From a virus, in IMG/VR virus record IMGVR_UViG_3300033153_006853, positions 1 through 36,652 of that record: a DNA stretch of 36,652 nt; one strand, 5' to 3'. A program made the translations under genes and the position numbers. The notes below the pieces were generated by a model. It saw nothing but the letters and a program-made list of their open reading frames with translations, did not search any database and was not told the origin of the DNA. Below are positions 7,572-15,575 of the stretch, in pieces (within the stretch, counting starts at the first letter, position 1; each line of letters starts with the position of its first letter).

Positions 7572-7778
7572 TCACTTTCTCTTTTTGAATCTAATGCCGC
7601 CATCATCTGGGTACGCACTTGAATGATCGAATTCGCCAATCAGAATCTCACTCGGAATGCCATCGGGGAACGCCGCACATGTTATGCCGTTGGCGTAAAC
7701 ATGCACACATTTGTTGCATTTACCTTGGTCAATTGTAATATACGCTAAATTGCTGTCACAGAACCTGCTGCCAGTCAT
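7572..7778 (-). CDS. Small conserved CxxC protein
   Basis: 68 residues: CNKC near 21-24, a third Cys in GITCAAFPDGIPSEI, then GEFDHSSAYPDDGGIRF. I recognise the pattern G-I-x-C-x-A-F-P-x-G-I-P-x-E-I ... G-E-x-D-H ... Y-P-x-D-x-G-I as that of small proteins found beside phage minor head genes, function unknown. The cysteines suggest a zinc knuckle. The ATG overlaps the stop of the upstream two-domain gene as TGATG, so the two are translationally coupled. Confidence 0.7.
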   Translation of the reverse strand: MTGSRFCDSNLAYITIDQGKCNKCVHVYANGITCAAFPDGIPSEILIGEFDHSSAYPDDGGIRFKKRK

Positions 7779-9076
7779 CAGATTTCTTCTAAAATCATTT
7801 TTGCAATGGATATTTGCCTATCTTCAACTGTGCTAAATATCGTCTCGATGGCAACCGATTTTACCCGATACCGCGCGCCTTTCCGCAGCAATACTTCCAT
7901 CTGCTCGGCACCAACGTTAGGAAGGGCAACTCCGGTTTTGTTTACCCTGATTTCAAATAAAATGTTTTTAGTGAATTCCCCAACTTCCTGCGCTGTTGCG
8001 TATTCAACCGCTGTAGCATAATCAGCGCTCGCACTGGATATGGCATCCCATTCTAAAGTTTTTGACTTGATTAGCGCTTGATAGGTTTTATTATCTAAAC
8101 GGCTCAAGCCCCGCCACAAGGTACCTTTGTATGGCGACGAGCGGTCCAGCGCTCTATCCAAACGTGCTACTTCCGCTTTAACTTTTTTCATAGCGGCCTT
8201 AGGCCAACTTCTAAATCTAGCCGCTTTATCTCCAAAACGTTGATAATCCCTAATTACCCACGCCGACTGCGTGTATTCCCCCCCTATTTCCCAGCCGCCA
8301 TCCCAATGTGATATTGCTCTGCGCTCAGCAGTAGAAAGTGACTTAAACCATTTTTCGTCGTGGCTGTATTTTGGGGGAGGCTTATATACCTTAGCCTTCT
8401 TAATTGAAATGGGCTTAATCTTCTCAGCAATTGTAGTTTTTGGGACTTGCCCAGGAGTCATAATGATGGCGCGTTTCGTTTTAAGCTCCACTATATCGTT
8501 AACAACATCTGTAATCTTCAGTGTAATTTTCTTTTGCTGGAGCGGGGAAGCCGTGCTTAATTGCTTGAAAAGGTCGTCGCGCTTTCCCGACAGCTCTATC
8601 AACTTTTTATCAATTGTCGCACTGGGCGTGACTACTCCAACGCGCTTCGGAGGTTTTACTACTTTTTCCCCTCGAACCGCTCTCGCCAAGTCGTCAAACG
8701 AGTCTAATTCTTGCATTGTTTCAAGGCGGAATGAACCCAGCCCTTTTCTATAATACACGTGCTGGCCCTTGACAACGACCGTATGTGTCTGTGCTCTGTT
8801 CTTTTTTGCCCAGTTCAATTTCCGTGCTAGCGATTCCTTGTGCATCGTGATTTTATTATGTTTGCCGTCGATGATTGTTTTGACCTCAATCCCGTGCCGT
8901 CGCTTGTTTGCTGTTAATATAACGTCCATAGGATGATTATCACCCGTGCGCTTGCCTTTCAGGGCACGGGCGACAACCTCCTCACTCTGAGTTGCTATAC
9001 GCTCTTTCTCCTTACTCATAGGCACGTGAGAATCAAGCGCCCGCTTAGCTTTTATACTACAATAGCGCTTGGCCAT
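7778..9076 (-). CDS. Nuclease-like / ADP-ribosyltransferase two-domain protein
   Basis: 432 residues. N-terminal domain (about 25-125): Pro49-Met-Asp51 and Glu64-Val-Lys66 (HPMDV ... HGIEVKTI) give a PD-(D/E)xK-like arrangement, followed by MHKESLARKLNWAKK and GLGSFRL. Similar domains occur with MuF minor head proteins. A Lys-rich linker spans about 140-240. The C-terminal domain (about 240-432) has the three marks of the R-S-E class ADP-ribosyltransferases: Arg322 (LWRGLS), Ser347-Ser348 (ISSAS) and Gln392-Met-Glu394 followed by VLL (a QxE form of the ExE loop). ART domains are known on or beside MuF proteins, where they may be carried in the head and ejected. No signal peptide. Catalytic activity and target are inferred. 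Confidence 0.65.
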   Translation of the reverse strand: MAKRYCSIKAKRALDSHVPMSKEKERIATQSEEVVARALKGKRTGDNHPMDVILTANKRRHGIEVKTIIDGKHNKITMHKESLARKLNWAKKNRAQTHTVVVKGQHVYYRKGLGSFRLETMQELDSFDDLARAVRGEKVVKPPKRVGVVTPSATIDKKLIELSGKRDDLFKQLSTASPLQQKKITLKITDVVNDIVELKTKRAIIMTPGQVPKTTIAEKIKPISIKKAKVYKPPPKYSHDEKWFKSLSTAERRAISHWDGGWEIGGEYTQSAWVIRDYQRFGDKAARFRSWPKAAMKKVKAEVARLDRALDRSSPYKGTLWRGLSRLDNKTYQALIKSKTLEWDAISSASADYATAVEYATAQEVGEFTKNILFEIRVNKTGVALPNVGAEQMEVLLRKGARYRVKSVAIETIFSTVEDRQISIAKMILEEI

Positions 9077-9078
9077 TA

Positions 9079-9366
9079 TTATGCTGCTTCCCCGTTGCCA
9101 ACAATTACAACGTCGCTGTTCATGCAGCGCCGTTTGATTAGTATAACCAGATGATGCATCGACGATCTCACAGAATGTTCCTCTGCTGGCGGAAGTTGCA
9201 CCAACTCATCTAACAACTGCCGCGGCGTTACGCAATACCCATGTGCAAGCAGTTCATTAATGCAAACTGTTCCGGCCTGGCTTAAGTGGTCGTACAACTC
9301 CTGCAATCCTAGCGTAGACGCCAGGTCTGCAATATAACCATTTTCATCAGCTAAGTAAAAAGACAT
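9079..9366 (-). CDS. Hypothetical protein (95 aa)
   Basis: Begins MSFYLADENGYIADLASTLG, followed by a helical part (LQELYDHLSQAG ... TPRQLLDELVQLP). The YLADE-x-G-Y-I-A-D-L opening is reminiscent of small phage proteins encoded next to minor head genes, but I know no function. It lies 3 bases downstream of the MuF gene and 2 bases before the two-domain enzyme gene, so it is part of the same head cluster. The ribosome site is weak, suggesting coupled translation. Confidence 0.6.
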   Translation of the reverse strand: MSFYLADENGYIADLASTLGLQELYDHLSQAGTVCINELLAHGYCVTPRQLLDELVQLPPAEEHSVRSSMHHLVILIKRRCMNSDVVIVGNGEAA

Positions 9367-9369
9367 ATC

Positions 9370-10557
9370 TTAAAATCCACAAGGCCCAGACACCTTCCGT
9401 ATTCTGGGCGTCCTACTTAATGCATCCTTAAACTTTGTATCTTTGTCGAACACCCCGGATTTAGCACGGAGTTGCTTTAGTGTTAGCGTGCGACCTTTGG
9501 TGTCCACAAGTTGTTTTACGTTTAGACGACCCTGGCGAAACATTCGGGCTCGCGTCACACCCAGAGCTTCATTCTGAATATGATGAGGCTGTTTCTTCAG
9601 CCACGAGCCGTATGTCTCTTTTGCAGATACTTGTCCATCCATAGATGCCCGCGTTCCTGGCGGTGCCTCCTTGAGGTCAATATCTAACTCTTTCCATGAC
9701 TTTAGCACTGGTACCACCGTTGTGCGGCACTGATGGTGCCCTGGAGGACGCCAACCTTCCCCAACAGGATAAACTTTCCCATCCTCCGCCATGCACATAG
9801 GAGTTGTGCGGTAGTCTAATGTTGCTACTATTTGTTCGCCCTTAATTACTTCTATGTTCTCTTGAGCAGTCATCCCCCGCGCGTGTGTGCTCACGTGATT
9901 AGCTGCTGTGCGAACAGTTGCCCTTACGTTGCGGCGAATTGCGCCAAACGCCCCGTCGCCAAACGCGGCAGCGCGTGTCCCCACCAACCGCCGAACAATT
10001 GTATCTACGGGTTCTCCTTGTGCTATTCCAATACTCAACTGGCGTGTTATATCACGCTGCGCCGCCTTGCCCACGCCGTCCCACCACTTGCTCAGCAAGG
10101 CCCCTTGCATCGGCCTCGAAGTAAGAATGCTATGTAGCCTCCCCACATTGGGGCTAACAAAACCAAGCCCCATTCCCTTCGTTGCGGCACGCAACGCACG
10201 TGTTTGCCACTCAGCTTCGGTAACTGCAAGACCCTTCAAGTCTTCGCGTAGAGTTTTTCCCGCATCCTGAATCCCTGCGCGGACCGTCTCATTTGTGCCA
10301 GCTATCATTTCTCGCAATCGCTTAGTTGTTGCTGGTCCCCGGTCCCAACCATACTGTTTGATCCTACGCAAACGACCCTCCAGTTTATCCACAGCGTCAG
10401 GCAATACATCGCGATTTAGAAACTTAATAATCTTGTTGACTTCTCCGGCGCTGAATCGCTCCAATGTGTGCCCATGAATTAGCGCACGGTCTAAGAGGTC
10501 TTGATTAACACTCTTGGTATAGCGCCGAATCTTACGTCTTAGAAGCGTCACTGCCAT
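9370..10557 (-). CDS. Minor head protein, MuF family
   Basis: 395 residues. The MuF signature sits at about 249-285: ATLDYRTTPMCMAEDGKVYP, then GWRPPGHHQCRTTVVP. The D-x-R-T-S/T-x-x-C ... D-G ... P-P-x-H-x-x-C-R pattern is the family's metal-binding-like core. The N-terminal 240 residues are helical, as expected of the portal-associated part. It ends with Lys/Arg-rich helices (TLTLKQLRAKSG). MuF proteins sit inside the head near the portal, and some are ejected. No toxin domain is fused here; a separate enzyme gene lies two genes downstream. Confidence 0.85.
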   Translation of the reverse strand: MAVTLLRRKIRRYTKSVNQDLLDRALIHGHTLERFSAGEVNKIIKFLNRDVLPDAVDKLEGRLRRIKQYGWDRGPATTKRLREMIAGTNETVRAGIQDAGKTLREDLKGLAVTEAEWQTRALRAATKGMGLGFVSPNVGRLHSILTSRPMQGALLSKWWDGVGKAAQRDITRQLSIGIAQGEPVDTIVRRLVGTRAAAFGDGAFGAIRRNVRATVRTAANHVSTHARGMTAQENIEVIKGEQIVATLDYRTTPMCMAEDGKVYPVGEGWRPPGHHQCRTTVVPVLKSWKELDIDLKEAPPGTRASMDGQVSAKETYGSWLKKQPHHIQNEALGVTRARMFRQGRLNVKQLVDTKGRTLTLKQLRAKSGVFDKDTKFKDALSRTPRIRKVSGPCGF

Positions 10558-10560
10558 TTC

Positions 10561-10728
10561 TTATCTCTTAGGCGCCCGGAAGCGGCCACCACCCTTTGCA
10601 CCAACGCGAACACCATCACGAAGTCCACGCCTTGCAGCGCCAGGATAGCGCCCTCGACCGCGTCCGCCTCCATTGTGCAGAGGACCATTTGGAGGACATT
10701 TGCTACTCTTTCTTGTTGCCATTTTCAT
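10561..10728 (-). CDS. Small Gly/Arg-rich basic protein (55 aa)
   Basis: A short gene occupying the whole gap between the MuF gene and the upstream Lys-rich gene. It starts MKMATRKSSKCPPNGPLHNG, continues GGRGRGRYPGAARRG and ends GGGRFRAPKR. The ATG at 10728 directly follows the TAG of the preceding gene (TAGATG), with AGGAG upstream. The product is strongly positive and Gly-rich, like an RGG-type nucleic-acid binding tail. It is the first downstream of two other basic small proteins, which suggests a shared head-interior or DNA-binding role. No family recognised. Confidence 0.6.
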   Translation of the reverse strand: MKMATRKSSKCPPNGPLHNGGGRGRGRYPGAARRGLRDGVRVGAKGGGRFRAPKR

Positions 10729-11061
10729 CTAACTCCTGTAAAATCTGCTACTAATGTCGAGAGCATCCGACGACTTCGGCTTGCTTGTCTTGCCTTTAGA
10801 TGCTGGTTTGCTGCGAGATTTTGATGCAACTTTTGACTTATTTGATGTAGAGGACTTTTTTGCTCTCGCGCCGTTCTTTACGCTTCTCTGAGTGACCCCC
10901 ACTAAATATCTGGCCTTGTCCGAGGTCTCCTTTGCCAACTTGGCAGCAGCGGTCTTAGCTGCCTTAAGTCTTGCAGCGTCGTGCATGATTTCCTCAGCAG
11001 ACGCCAGCACGCCAGCGTCAGATTCTGCTTCCCACTCCGCCTCCTGTTTAGTCTTTGCCAT
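10729..11061 (-). CDS. Lys/Ala/Ser-rich protein with histone-H1-like tail
   Basis: 110 residues in two parts. Residues 1-60 are helical and conserved-looking (EAEWEAESDAGVLASAEEI, RLKAAKTAAAKLAKE). Residues 65-100 are a low-complexity Lys/Ser/Ala/Pro tail (KKSSTSNKSKVASKSRSKPA and following) like histone H1 C-termini. The N-terminal part resembles small proteins seen near phage portal/head genes. A strong GGAGGAAACGATA site precedes the ATG, which overlaps the previous stop as TAATG. DNA binding is inferred from charge only. Confidence 0.65.
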   Translation of the reverse strand: MAKTKQEAEWEAESDAGVLASAEEIMHDAARLKAAKTAAAKLAKETSDKARYLVGVTQRSVKNGARAKKSSTSNKSKVASKSRSKPASKGKTSKPKSSDALDISSRFYRS

Positions 11062-11279
11062 TATCGTTTCCTCCGCTTAGGTTTCTTTTTCAAAGATGGA
11101 TACCGCTTTGTTACCGCTGCGCGAACACGTTTCTTTTCTGACGGCGTACCGGACTGCGCCACGCGCGCGAGCGCGTTTCGTGCGTGTGCTATATCATGGA
11201 TGGGATACTTGCGCTCACGTTTGAGGGCAAATGATGTTTTAGGTAGCTTCTTGCGCCGTTTGTAACTTAGCTTTGCCAC
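11061..11279 (-). CDS. Small basic protein, DUF6582-like
   Basis: 72 residues: MAKLSYKRRKKLPKTSFALK, then KYPIHDIAHARNALARVAQSGTP and RVRAAVTKRYPSL. The pattern of a basic leader, F-A-x-x-x-x-R-K-Y-P-I-H-D, A-R-N-A-L-A-R-V and R-V-x-x-A-V-x-x-(R/K)-Y-P matches a small domain (DUF6582, by memory) that is widespread in phage head regions, often attached to maturation proteins. Function unknown. The start is GTG, with GGAGGAAGAATAATA upstream lying inside the acidic 3' end of the portal gene. Confidence 0.7.
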   Translation of the reverse strand: MAKLSYKRRKKLPKTSFALKRERKYPIHDIAHARNALARVAQSGTPSEKKRVRAAVTKRYPSLKKKPKRRKR

Positions 11280-11281
11280 TA

Positions 11282-12721
11282 TTATTCTTCCTCCATTTCT
11301 TCCTCTTCCTCTTCCTCTTCAGGAACACCAACTAATGCCAGCGCAGGGCCCTCGTTCTGCGTTGCGGCGATTTCCTCGTCAACATCCAAGGTATCTGTTA
11401 GCAAGCCACGGCGTTTGACTTCTCGCAGGAATGTCTCGTGCGTAATGTCTCCTCTAGCGCGCATCTGTATCAAAGCCTTGACGTCATCCACGACCTTCGT
11501 GGTAATGCCAAAGTCGCTGAAGATATCTACCTTGAAATCCCCAGGCAGTTTCACCTTCGCCCATTCAGCAGCCAGTTTGTAACACTGGAGAAGAACCTGC
11601 TCCACAGACCGAATCCACATTTGAACGTCCGTCTGTGTCCGACTTTCATCGAGCGCGCGAGCGGTAGCTGTTATGCCACCAGTACGTTGTATTAATGGCT
11701 GCAAACCTAATACTTCCATTCGCTCCTCGAGTCGCCGTAAATCTTCCTCACCCAGTCCGATTGCTGATCCAGTGTGCTCTACATATTCCAGCTTTGCATC
11801 TGGGTTAGAACTCCTTACTGTGCGAGTTGGACCCACCACAATAGGCTTTTCCATTTCCTCTGCGGTAAATCCAGCGGCGAACAGAATGCCCACGCGAGCG
11901 AGTCTGAGAAGGCTTCTCTGGTCACTCATGCTCTGCCAATGTGCTAGATTCAGCCAGGCTAAATCTTCCAGCGGCGGCAACCCCGTCATATAGCCTAGTT
12001 TATTTGTGTAGCATGTGAGCAATGGGACTCGCCCAAATGTGTGGTCTCCCTCATCAAACAAAACGTACTCTTCCTCGCCGGGCTCTTTTCGCCAGAGCTC
12101 CCACGTGGTCTCAGTGTAGACGCGAATGATTTCTACAGTCTTATCAAGGTAATTTCCGACATCCTCAACTCTTTGTTCATATATACGCACTTGCGATAAT
12201 GCAGGAGTTCCCAGACCCTCTTCCCGCCTCACACGCCAGCCATAGAGTTGTGGTGGAGGCACATGCACAAACGTCGGCCTAGCTGACAGAGATTTCTCAT
12301 CTGCGACCGATGCGCCTTTCGGGACTCTGCTATAATCCACCAGAATATGCGTAAGGCCATAGTTAACACAAGCTGTAAACACATCGCGAGCAAATTGCGT
12401 AAGATCGCGCCCTGTTCGGTCTACATCCTCTTCTATTGCTGATAGCCGGTCAGGCAGCGTACCCTGTAACGTCACAGGTTTACTAAACGGTTTGCTTGCC
12501 AAGCGGCGAACTGTGTCTCTATACGCATTGTAGAGATAGCTGCGGCGCAGTCTGAGCGCGTAAAGCCCCATTGTTTCCGCAGGTTCGCGAGGAAGCCACT
12601 TGTCCTCAGCTGCCCGCATAGCCTTCGTTCCGCCGAGGAGGTCTTGAATTAACTCCCAGTAATCCGCCATGACTTCATAGGCGGAGTTCTTAGCATCTAC
12701 TGTGTCAGGTTTATCTGCCAT
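11282..12721 (-). CDS. Portal protein (DUF4055 type)
   Basis: 479 residues. LRRSYLYNAYRDTVRRLASKPFSKPV (about 58-83), FARDVFTACVNYGLTHILVDY (about 110-130) and the later LAWLNLAHWQSMSDQRSLLRLARVGILFAAGF are recognisable features of the DUF4055 portal family. The C-terminus (DVKALIQMRARGDITHETFL ... EVKRRGLL) matches the portal C-terminal helices that contact adaptor and scaffold. It ends in a run of Glu with one Met, an acidic tail also seen in other head genes here. The portal forms the dodecameric DNA channel at the capsid vertex. Confidence 0.85.
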   Translation of the reverse strand: MADKPDTVDAKNSAYEVMADYWELIQDLLGGTKAMRAAEDKWLPREPAETMGLYALRLRRSYLYNAYRDTVRRLASKPFSKPVTLQGTLPDRLSAIEEDVDRTGRDLTQFARDVFTACVNYGLTHILVDYSRVPKGASVADEKSLSARPTFVHVPPPQLYGWRVRREEGLGTPALSQVRIYEQRVEDVGNYLDKTVEIIRVYTETTWELWRKEPGEEEYVLFDEGDHTFGRVPLLTCYTNKLGYMTGLPPLEDLAWLNLAHWQSMSDQRSLLRLARVGILFAAGFTAEEMEKPIVVGPTRTVRSSNPDAKLEYVEHTGSAIGLGEEDLRRLEERMEVLGLQPLIQRTGGITATARALDESRTQTDVQMWIRSVEQVLLQCYKLAAEWAKVKLPGDFKVDIFSDFGITTKVVDDVKALIQMRARGDITHETFLREVKRRGLLTDTLDVDEEIAATQNEGPALALVGVPEEEEEEEEMEEE

Positions 12722-12732
12722 GTCCCACCCTA

Positions 12733-13074
12733 CTATACAGTAGCAGCCAACCCAATAAGCGGAATAATCGCTCTAAGCACGTCAAGCAGCTCTATCGCTA
12801 GATTGCCCGTGACCTTTGCGTTCTCCTTTGCTTCTCGGAACTCGGCGTACTTTTCTGAACCCTGGCGGATACTCTCCGTCAGTTTCCGGACTTCAGTTCC
12901 GTCAAGGCTTGGGCCTAAGCTAATCAAATCCAAAGGGTCCACCAGCTGCCCAGTTCCATCTACGCTCAGTGCATCATACGCCACGACTTTGGCAGCATCC
13001 AAAACTTTGGAAGCAATGTCATCCAATGCCTCAACAACCGCGGGTCCCATTGCTACATTTGCAGATGCAGGCAT
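12733..13074 (-). CDS. Hypothetical protein with hydrophobic C-terminus
   Basis: 113 residues, no family recognised. It is Ala-rich at the N-terminus (AVVEALDDIASKVLDAAKVV), with a central helix and a hydrophobic end (LAIELLDVLRAIIPLIGLAATV, about 92-113) that could be a membrane or amphipathic helix. It lies between the lipoprotein and portal genes. Good ribosome site (GGGAGAGGAAA). It might belong to a lysis or envelope group with the neighbouring lipoprotein and small membrane proteins; this is inference from position. Confidence 0.55.
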   Translation of the reverse strand: MPASANVAMGPAVVEALDDIASKVLDAAKVVAYDALSVDGTGQLVDPLDLISLGPSLDGTEVRKLTESIRQGSEKYAEFREAKENAKVTGNLAIELLDVLRAIIPLIGLAATV

Positions 13075-13084
13075 TTTCCTCTCC

Positions 13085-13576
13085 CTACTTAGAAGTTGCC
13101 GGTCTCAAACTCATCATATAGCTTTTCCACTGCTCTCGGACGTTGCTCATGTAAATTGCTAGGTTTCTACCGTCTGCAATGACCATTCGCATGATGCGAA
13201 AGTTTTCCTGCTGGTCATCGTAAGCGTCCCGCGCCAGCTCTTGATTCTGCAAAATCTTTTCCCTTATTGTGGAGGCTTTAGCAAGACGTTCTTGCACCTG
13301 CGCTATTGTAACTTTTCCATCTGTTGATGCCATTTGCAAACCCATCAGAATCGCTGGGTCCACTTTTGCTAGATTTTCAGCATACGCATCCAGCATTGCA
13401 CTGTGTGTCATGTCGATGTACTTAGAAGCATCAGCAAGACGCTCCTCAAGCAAATCGTAACTCATCACAAATACAGGATGCCCACCAGCACAACCCGACA
13501 ACATCAACAACGCAACCGCCCAGAACACAACGAGCGCAGCAGGCCACACCCACGCAAACTTTTTCATTTTGTTCAT
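13085..13576 (-). CDS. Lipoprotein, possible spanin-like lysis protein
   Basis: 163 residues. The N-terminus has Lys residues, a hydrophobic core (FAWVWPAALVVFWAVALLM) and the lipobox LSGC with Cys29, a standard signal peptidase II site. The mature part is helical and probably coiled coil (ERLADASKYIDMTHSAMLDA ... VQERLAKASTIREKILQNQE). An outer-membrane-anchored, helical periplasmic protein is the layout of an outer spanin, though 163 residues is long for Rz1-type proteins. No inner spanin is adjacent unless the 40-residue membrane protein at 15450 acts as one. The ATG overlaps the upstream stop as ATGA, with AGGAG 8 bases before it. Confidence 0.7.
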   Translation of the reverse strand: MNKMKKFAWVWPAALVVFWAVALLMLSGCAGGHPVFVMSYDLLEERLADASKYIDMTHSAMLDAYAENLAKVDPAILMGLQMASTDGKVTIAQVQERLAKASTIREKILQNQELARDAYDDQQENFRIMRMVIADGRNLAIYMSNVREQWKSYMMSLRPATSK

Positions 13577-15453
13577 CTCGTTAACTCCTCAAGACAAAGT
13601 TCCCGCATTCTATTGTAATCCACTCCTGGGTGGAGACCATACGCCTCAACCTTTTCCACAGTCGCTAAATATCTTTGGTCCCACACTGCGCGGATGAACC
13701 CCTCGCTTGCGAGAGTTTCTACAAGGCCATTTTCGGTTGGAATAATCAAGCACATTTTCCTGTTAGAATCAAACGGGTTCCCCCTAATATCATTCAGCGC
13801 ATAATTGAAGTAGAAATCCACGTCGCTATAGAGGCATTTCATGAACTCTTCGCGGTGGACTTCATATGTAATCACGTCCGCGAACGGATAGCCGTATTTG
13901 CCTGTGAGCTTTCCAGCTTCGCGTGCGCGTTGATTGAAAATGTAGTTGCGCTCTGTCATAATCCAGAAGCTAATTGCATTGCGGACATCGCTGTTTTCCC
14001 AGTATCGGCTGTGAATAGCAGCAAACCACTTTGCACCGAGACTTATGCCCAACTCCCAGAACGGCCTGAGTGCTTCTAGGGTTTCGCCTTTCGCCTCATC
14101 CCACGAATACAACCATATTTGCTCTGCGTCCAGCGCATCATAAGCCTGATGCAGTTTTTCTCTAACGTTGCATCCAATCCATCCAGTTAGATTGTGATAA
14201 TCTGGCGCAGCACCATGAACAAAACGCCACATTTCGTAGTTCAACATTCCAGTGAGCATCGGATTGCTTTCGTCAAGCCCATATCTTTTTCTATTAGCAA
14301 GAATTGCTTCGATGGCTTCAAGAGCTACTGATGGACAGGTTGAACGCGATATTCCTGCGCGCTCCATCCATTTGTGCACCATGCTCCATTTACCTTCATA
14401 ATACTTGTCCACAACATATATTCCAGGCTTCACCAACGGCGGGTTCAGTTCGATGTTGTGAACAGTAACTTGCAAAGGAATCCGCCGAAGTGTCTGGCCG
14501 CCGACCTTAAGACATATCTCACCTTCAGCGGATTCCGTTAGGATAAAACTAATCCATGCTTTGCCTTCTCGACGTGCTATAGGTTCCCGCACATCAAATA
14601 ATTCATCACTGCCGTCGAGTGCAGGATTATTTAGCAAGAATCCACGTTTGGAAATCCACCGTGCTTTTGCTGTGAACGTTCCTAAATTATACTCAACAAC
14701 AACGGGTATGGTTCCGCGCACGTCCAATGCAAAACTAATCGGCTCGCCCTTCACGCCAGATACTTCAATGACCTCCGTTGCGGCTGCATCATACGTCACA
14801 TACCCATGCCCACCCCGCGATTCGCTGCTGTTGATCCTATCAGCCACTGCTGCGAGTTGTGAGTTTGTGTCCAGTGCAGTTATCTCGTAACTTTTGAACC
14901 GGACGACTCCTGAAAACTCTTTGCTGCTGTCTATGGGATAGCTGGCAAACCAGAAATCGCCTACCGTGGAGTACTTACCTACTTTGTCCTCATACTTGTA
15001 GTCCGTGCTAATTTCATGTAGCCCAACTGTCAGCTCGTGCACACGACCGAACTGAATGCGGAAACCGCAGTTGTTTAAGCTAACCACTTCTATTGACAAA
15101 GTTCCTTCTGGGAATGCCGCCGCAATCGGCTGAGGCGCGTCAAGCAAAACGTAATGACCAACCATCCTGCCAGAAGTACCCGACCATGATAGTTCATGTG
15201 AGTTGCGGTCGGCGGATAATTCATAACTGTTCCAGTTCTCTGGCAACTGCCCCAGCCTGCCAATGTTGTCTACACGCACGAAACAATCCCGCACGTGCAG
15301 TCCATTTGCATCCCACGGGTCCCAGTTCCACGACTCGTGGAACAACACAATACGCTTTGGCGGTGGCTGCTTTGGTGATTCGACAGGCGTTAGAACGAGC
15401 GTTCCCGCAGCCTCATACTCTTTGTCGTTGATGATAATATGGAACCCGCTCAC
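13573..15453 (-). CDS. Glycoside-hydrolase-like protein (GH123/DUF4091-like)
   Basis: 626 residues from a GTG start. I chose GTG 15453 over TTG 15480 because GTGA overlaps the stop of the preceding small gene and GGTGGAG lies at proper spacing. Residues about 10-230 are beta-rich (NWDPWDANGLHVRD, GHYVLLDAPQ). Residues 230-340 look like an Ig-type domain ending LRRIPLQVTVHNIEL. Residues 345-626 look like a TIM-barrel glycoside hydrolase; IWLYSWDEAKGETLEALRPF holds the Asp452-Glu453 pair expected at the catalytic strand of GH123-type enzymes. No signal peptide. It lies in the head/packaging operon far from the tail genes, so either it rides in the virion or acts inside the cell. Substrate unknown. 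Confidence 0.55.
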   Translation of the reverse strand: MSGFHIIINDKEYEAAGTLVLTPVESPKQPPPKRIVLFHESWNWDPWDANGLHVRDCFVRVDNIGRLGQLPENWNSYELSADRNSHELSWSGTSGRMVGHYVLLDAPQPIAAAFPEGTLSIEVVSLNNCGFRIQFGRVHELTVGLHEISTDYKYEDKVGKYSTVGDFWFASYPIDSSKEFSGVVRFKSYEITALDTNSQLAAVADRINSSESRGGHGYVTYDAAATEVIEVSGVKGEPISFALDVRGTIPVVVEYNLGTFTAKARWISKRGFLLNNPALDGSDELFDVREPIARREGKAWISFILTESAEGEICLKVGGQTLRRIPLQVTVHNIELNPPLVKPGIYVVDKYYEGKWSMVHKWMERAGISRSTCPSVALEAIEAILANRKRYGLDESNPMLTGMLNYEMWRFVHGAAPDYHNLTGWIGCNVREKLHQAYDALDAEQIWLYSWDEAKGETLEALRPFWELGISLGAKWFAAIHSRYWENSDVRNAISFWIMTERNYIFNQRAREAGKLTGKYGYPFADVITYEVHREEFMKCLYSDVDFYFNYALNDIRGNPFDSNRKMCLIIPTENGLVETLASEGFIRAVWDQRYLATVEKVEAYGLHPGVDYNRMRELCLEELTR

Positions 15454-15572
15454 CGAACCGCTCCACCAGCATTTTGACAACTACGAGCCCAGAGTAACAA
15501 CGCAATGACCGCTATTATAATCACCCACGCAATCATTCCATCGAACATGCCACCACCTTCGCGCTTGTTCAT
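15450..15572 (-). CDS. Small single-span membrane protein (40 aa)
   Basis: A 40-codon gene in the gap between the holin-like gene and the glycoside-hydrolase-like gene. It starts MNKREGGGMFDGMIAWVIII, has one membrane segment (residues 12-30, IAWVIIIAVIALLLWA) and a short tail with Cys. Its TGA overlaps the next start as GTGA. GGGAG lies about 12 bases before the ATG, so initiation may depend on coupling to the upstream gene that ends 4 bases earlier. A small lysis or regulatory membrane peptide is plausible; no family recognised. Confidence 0.55.
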   Translation of the reverse strand: MNKREGGGMFDGMIAWVIIIAVIALLLWARSCQNAGGAVR

Positions 15573-15575
15573 TGC

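Noticed and set aside
8271-8753. A 160-codon plus-strand open frame
   Set aside because: Antisense shadow of the nuclease-like/ADP-ribosyltransferase gene, with no start signal and a Ser/Leu-rich nonsense composition.
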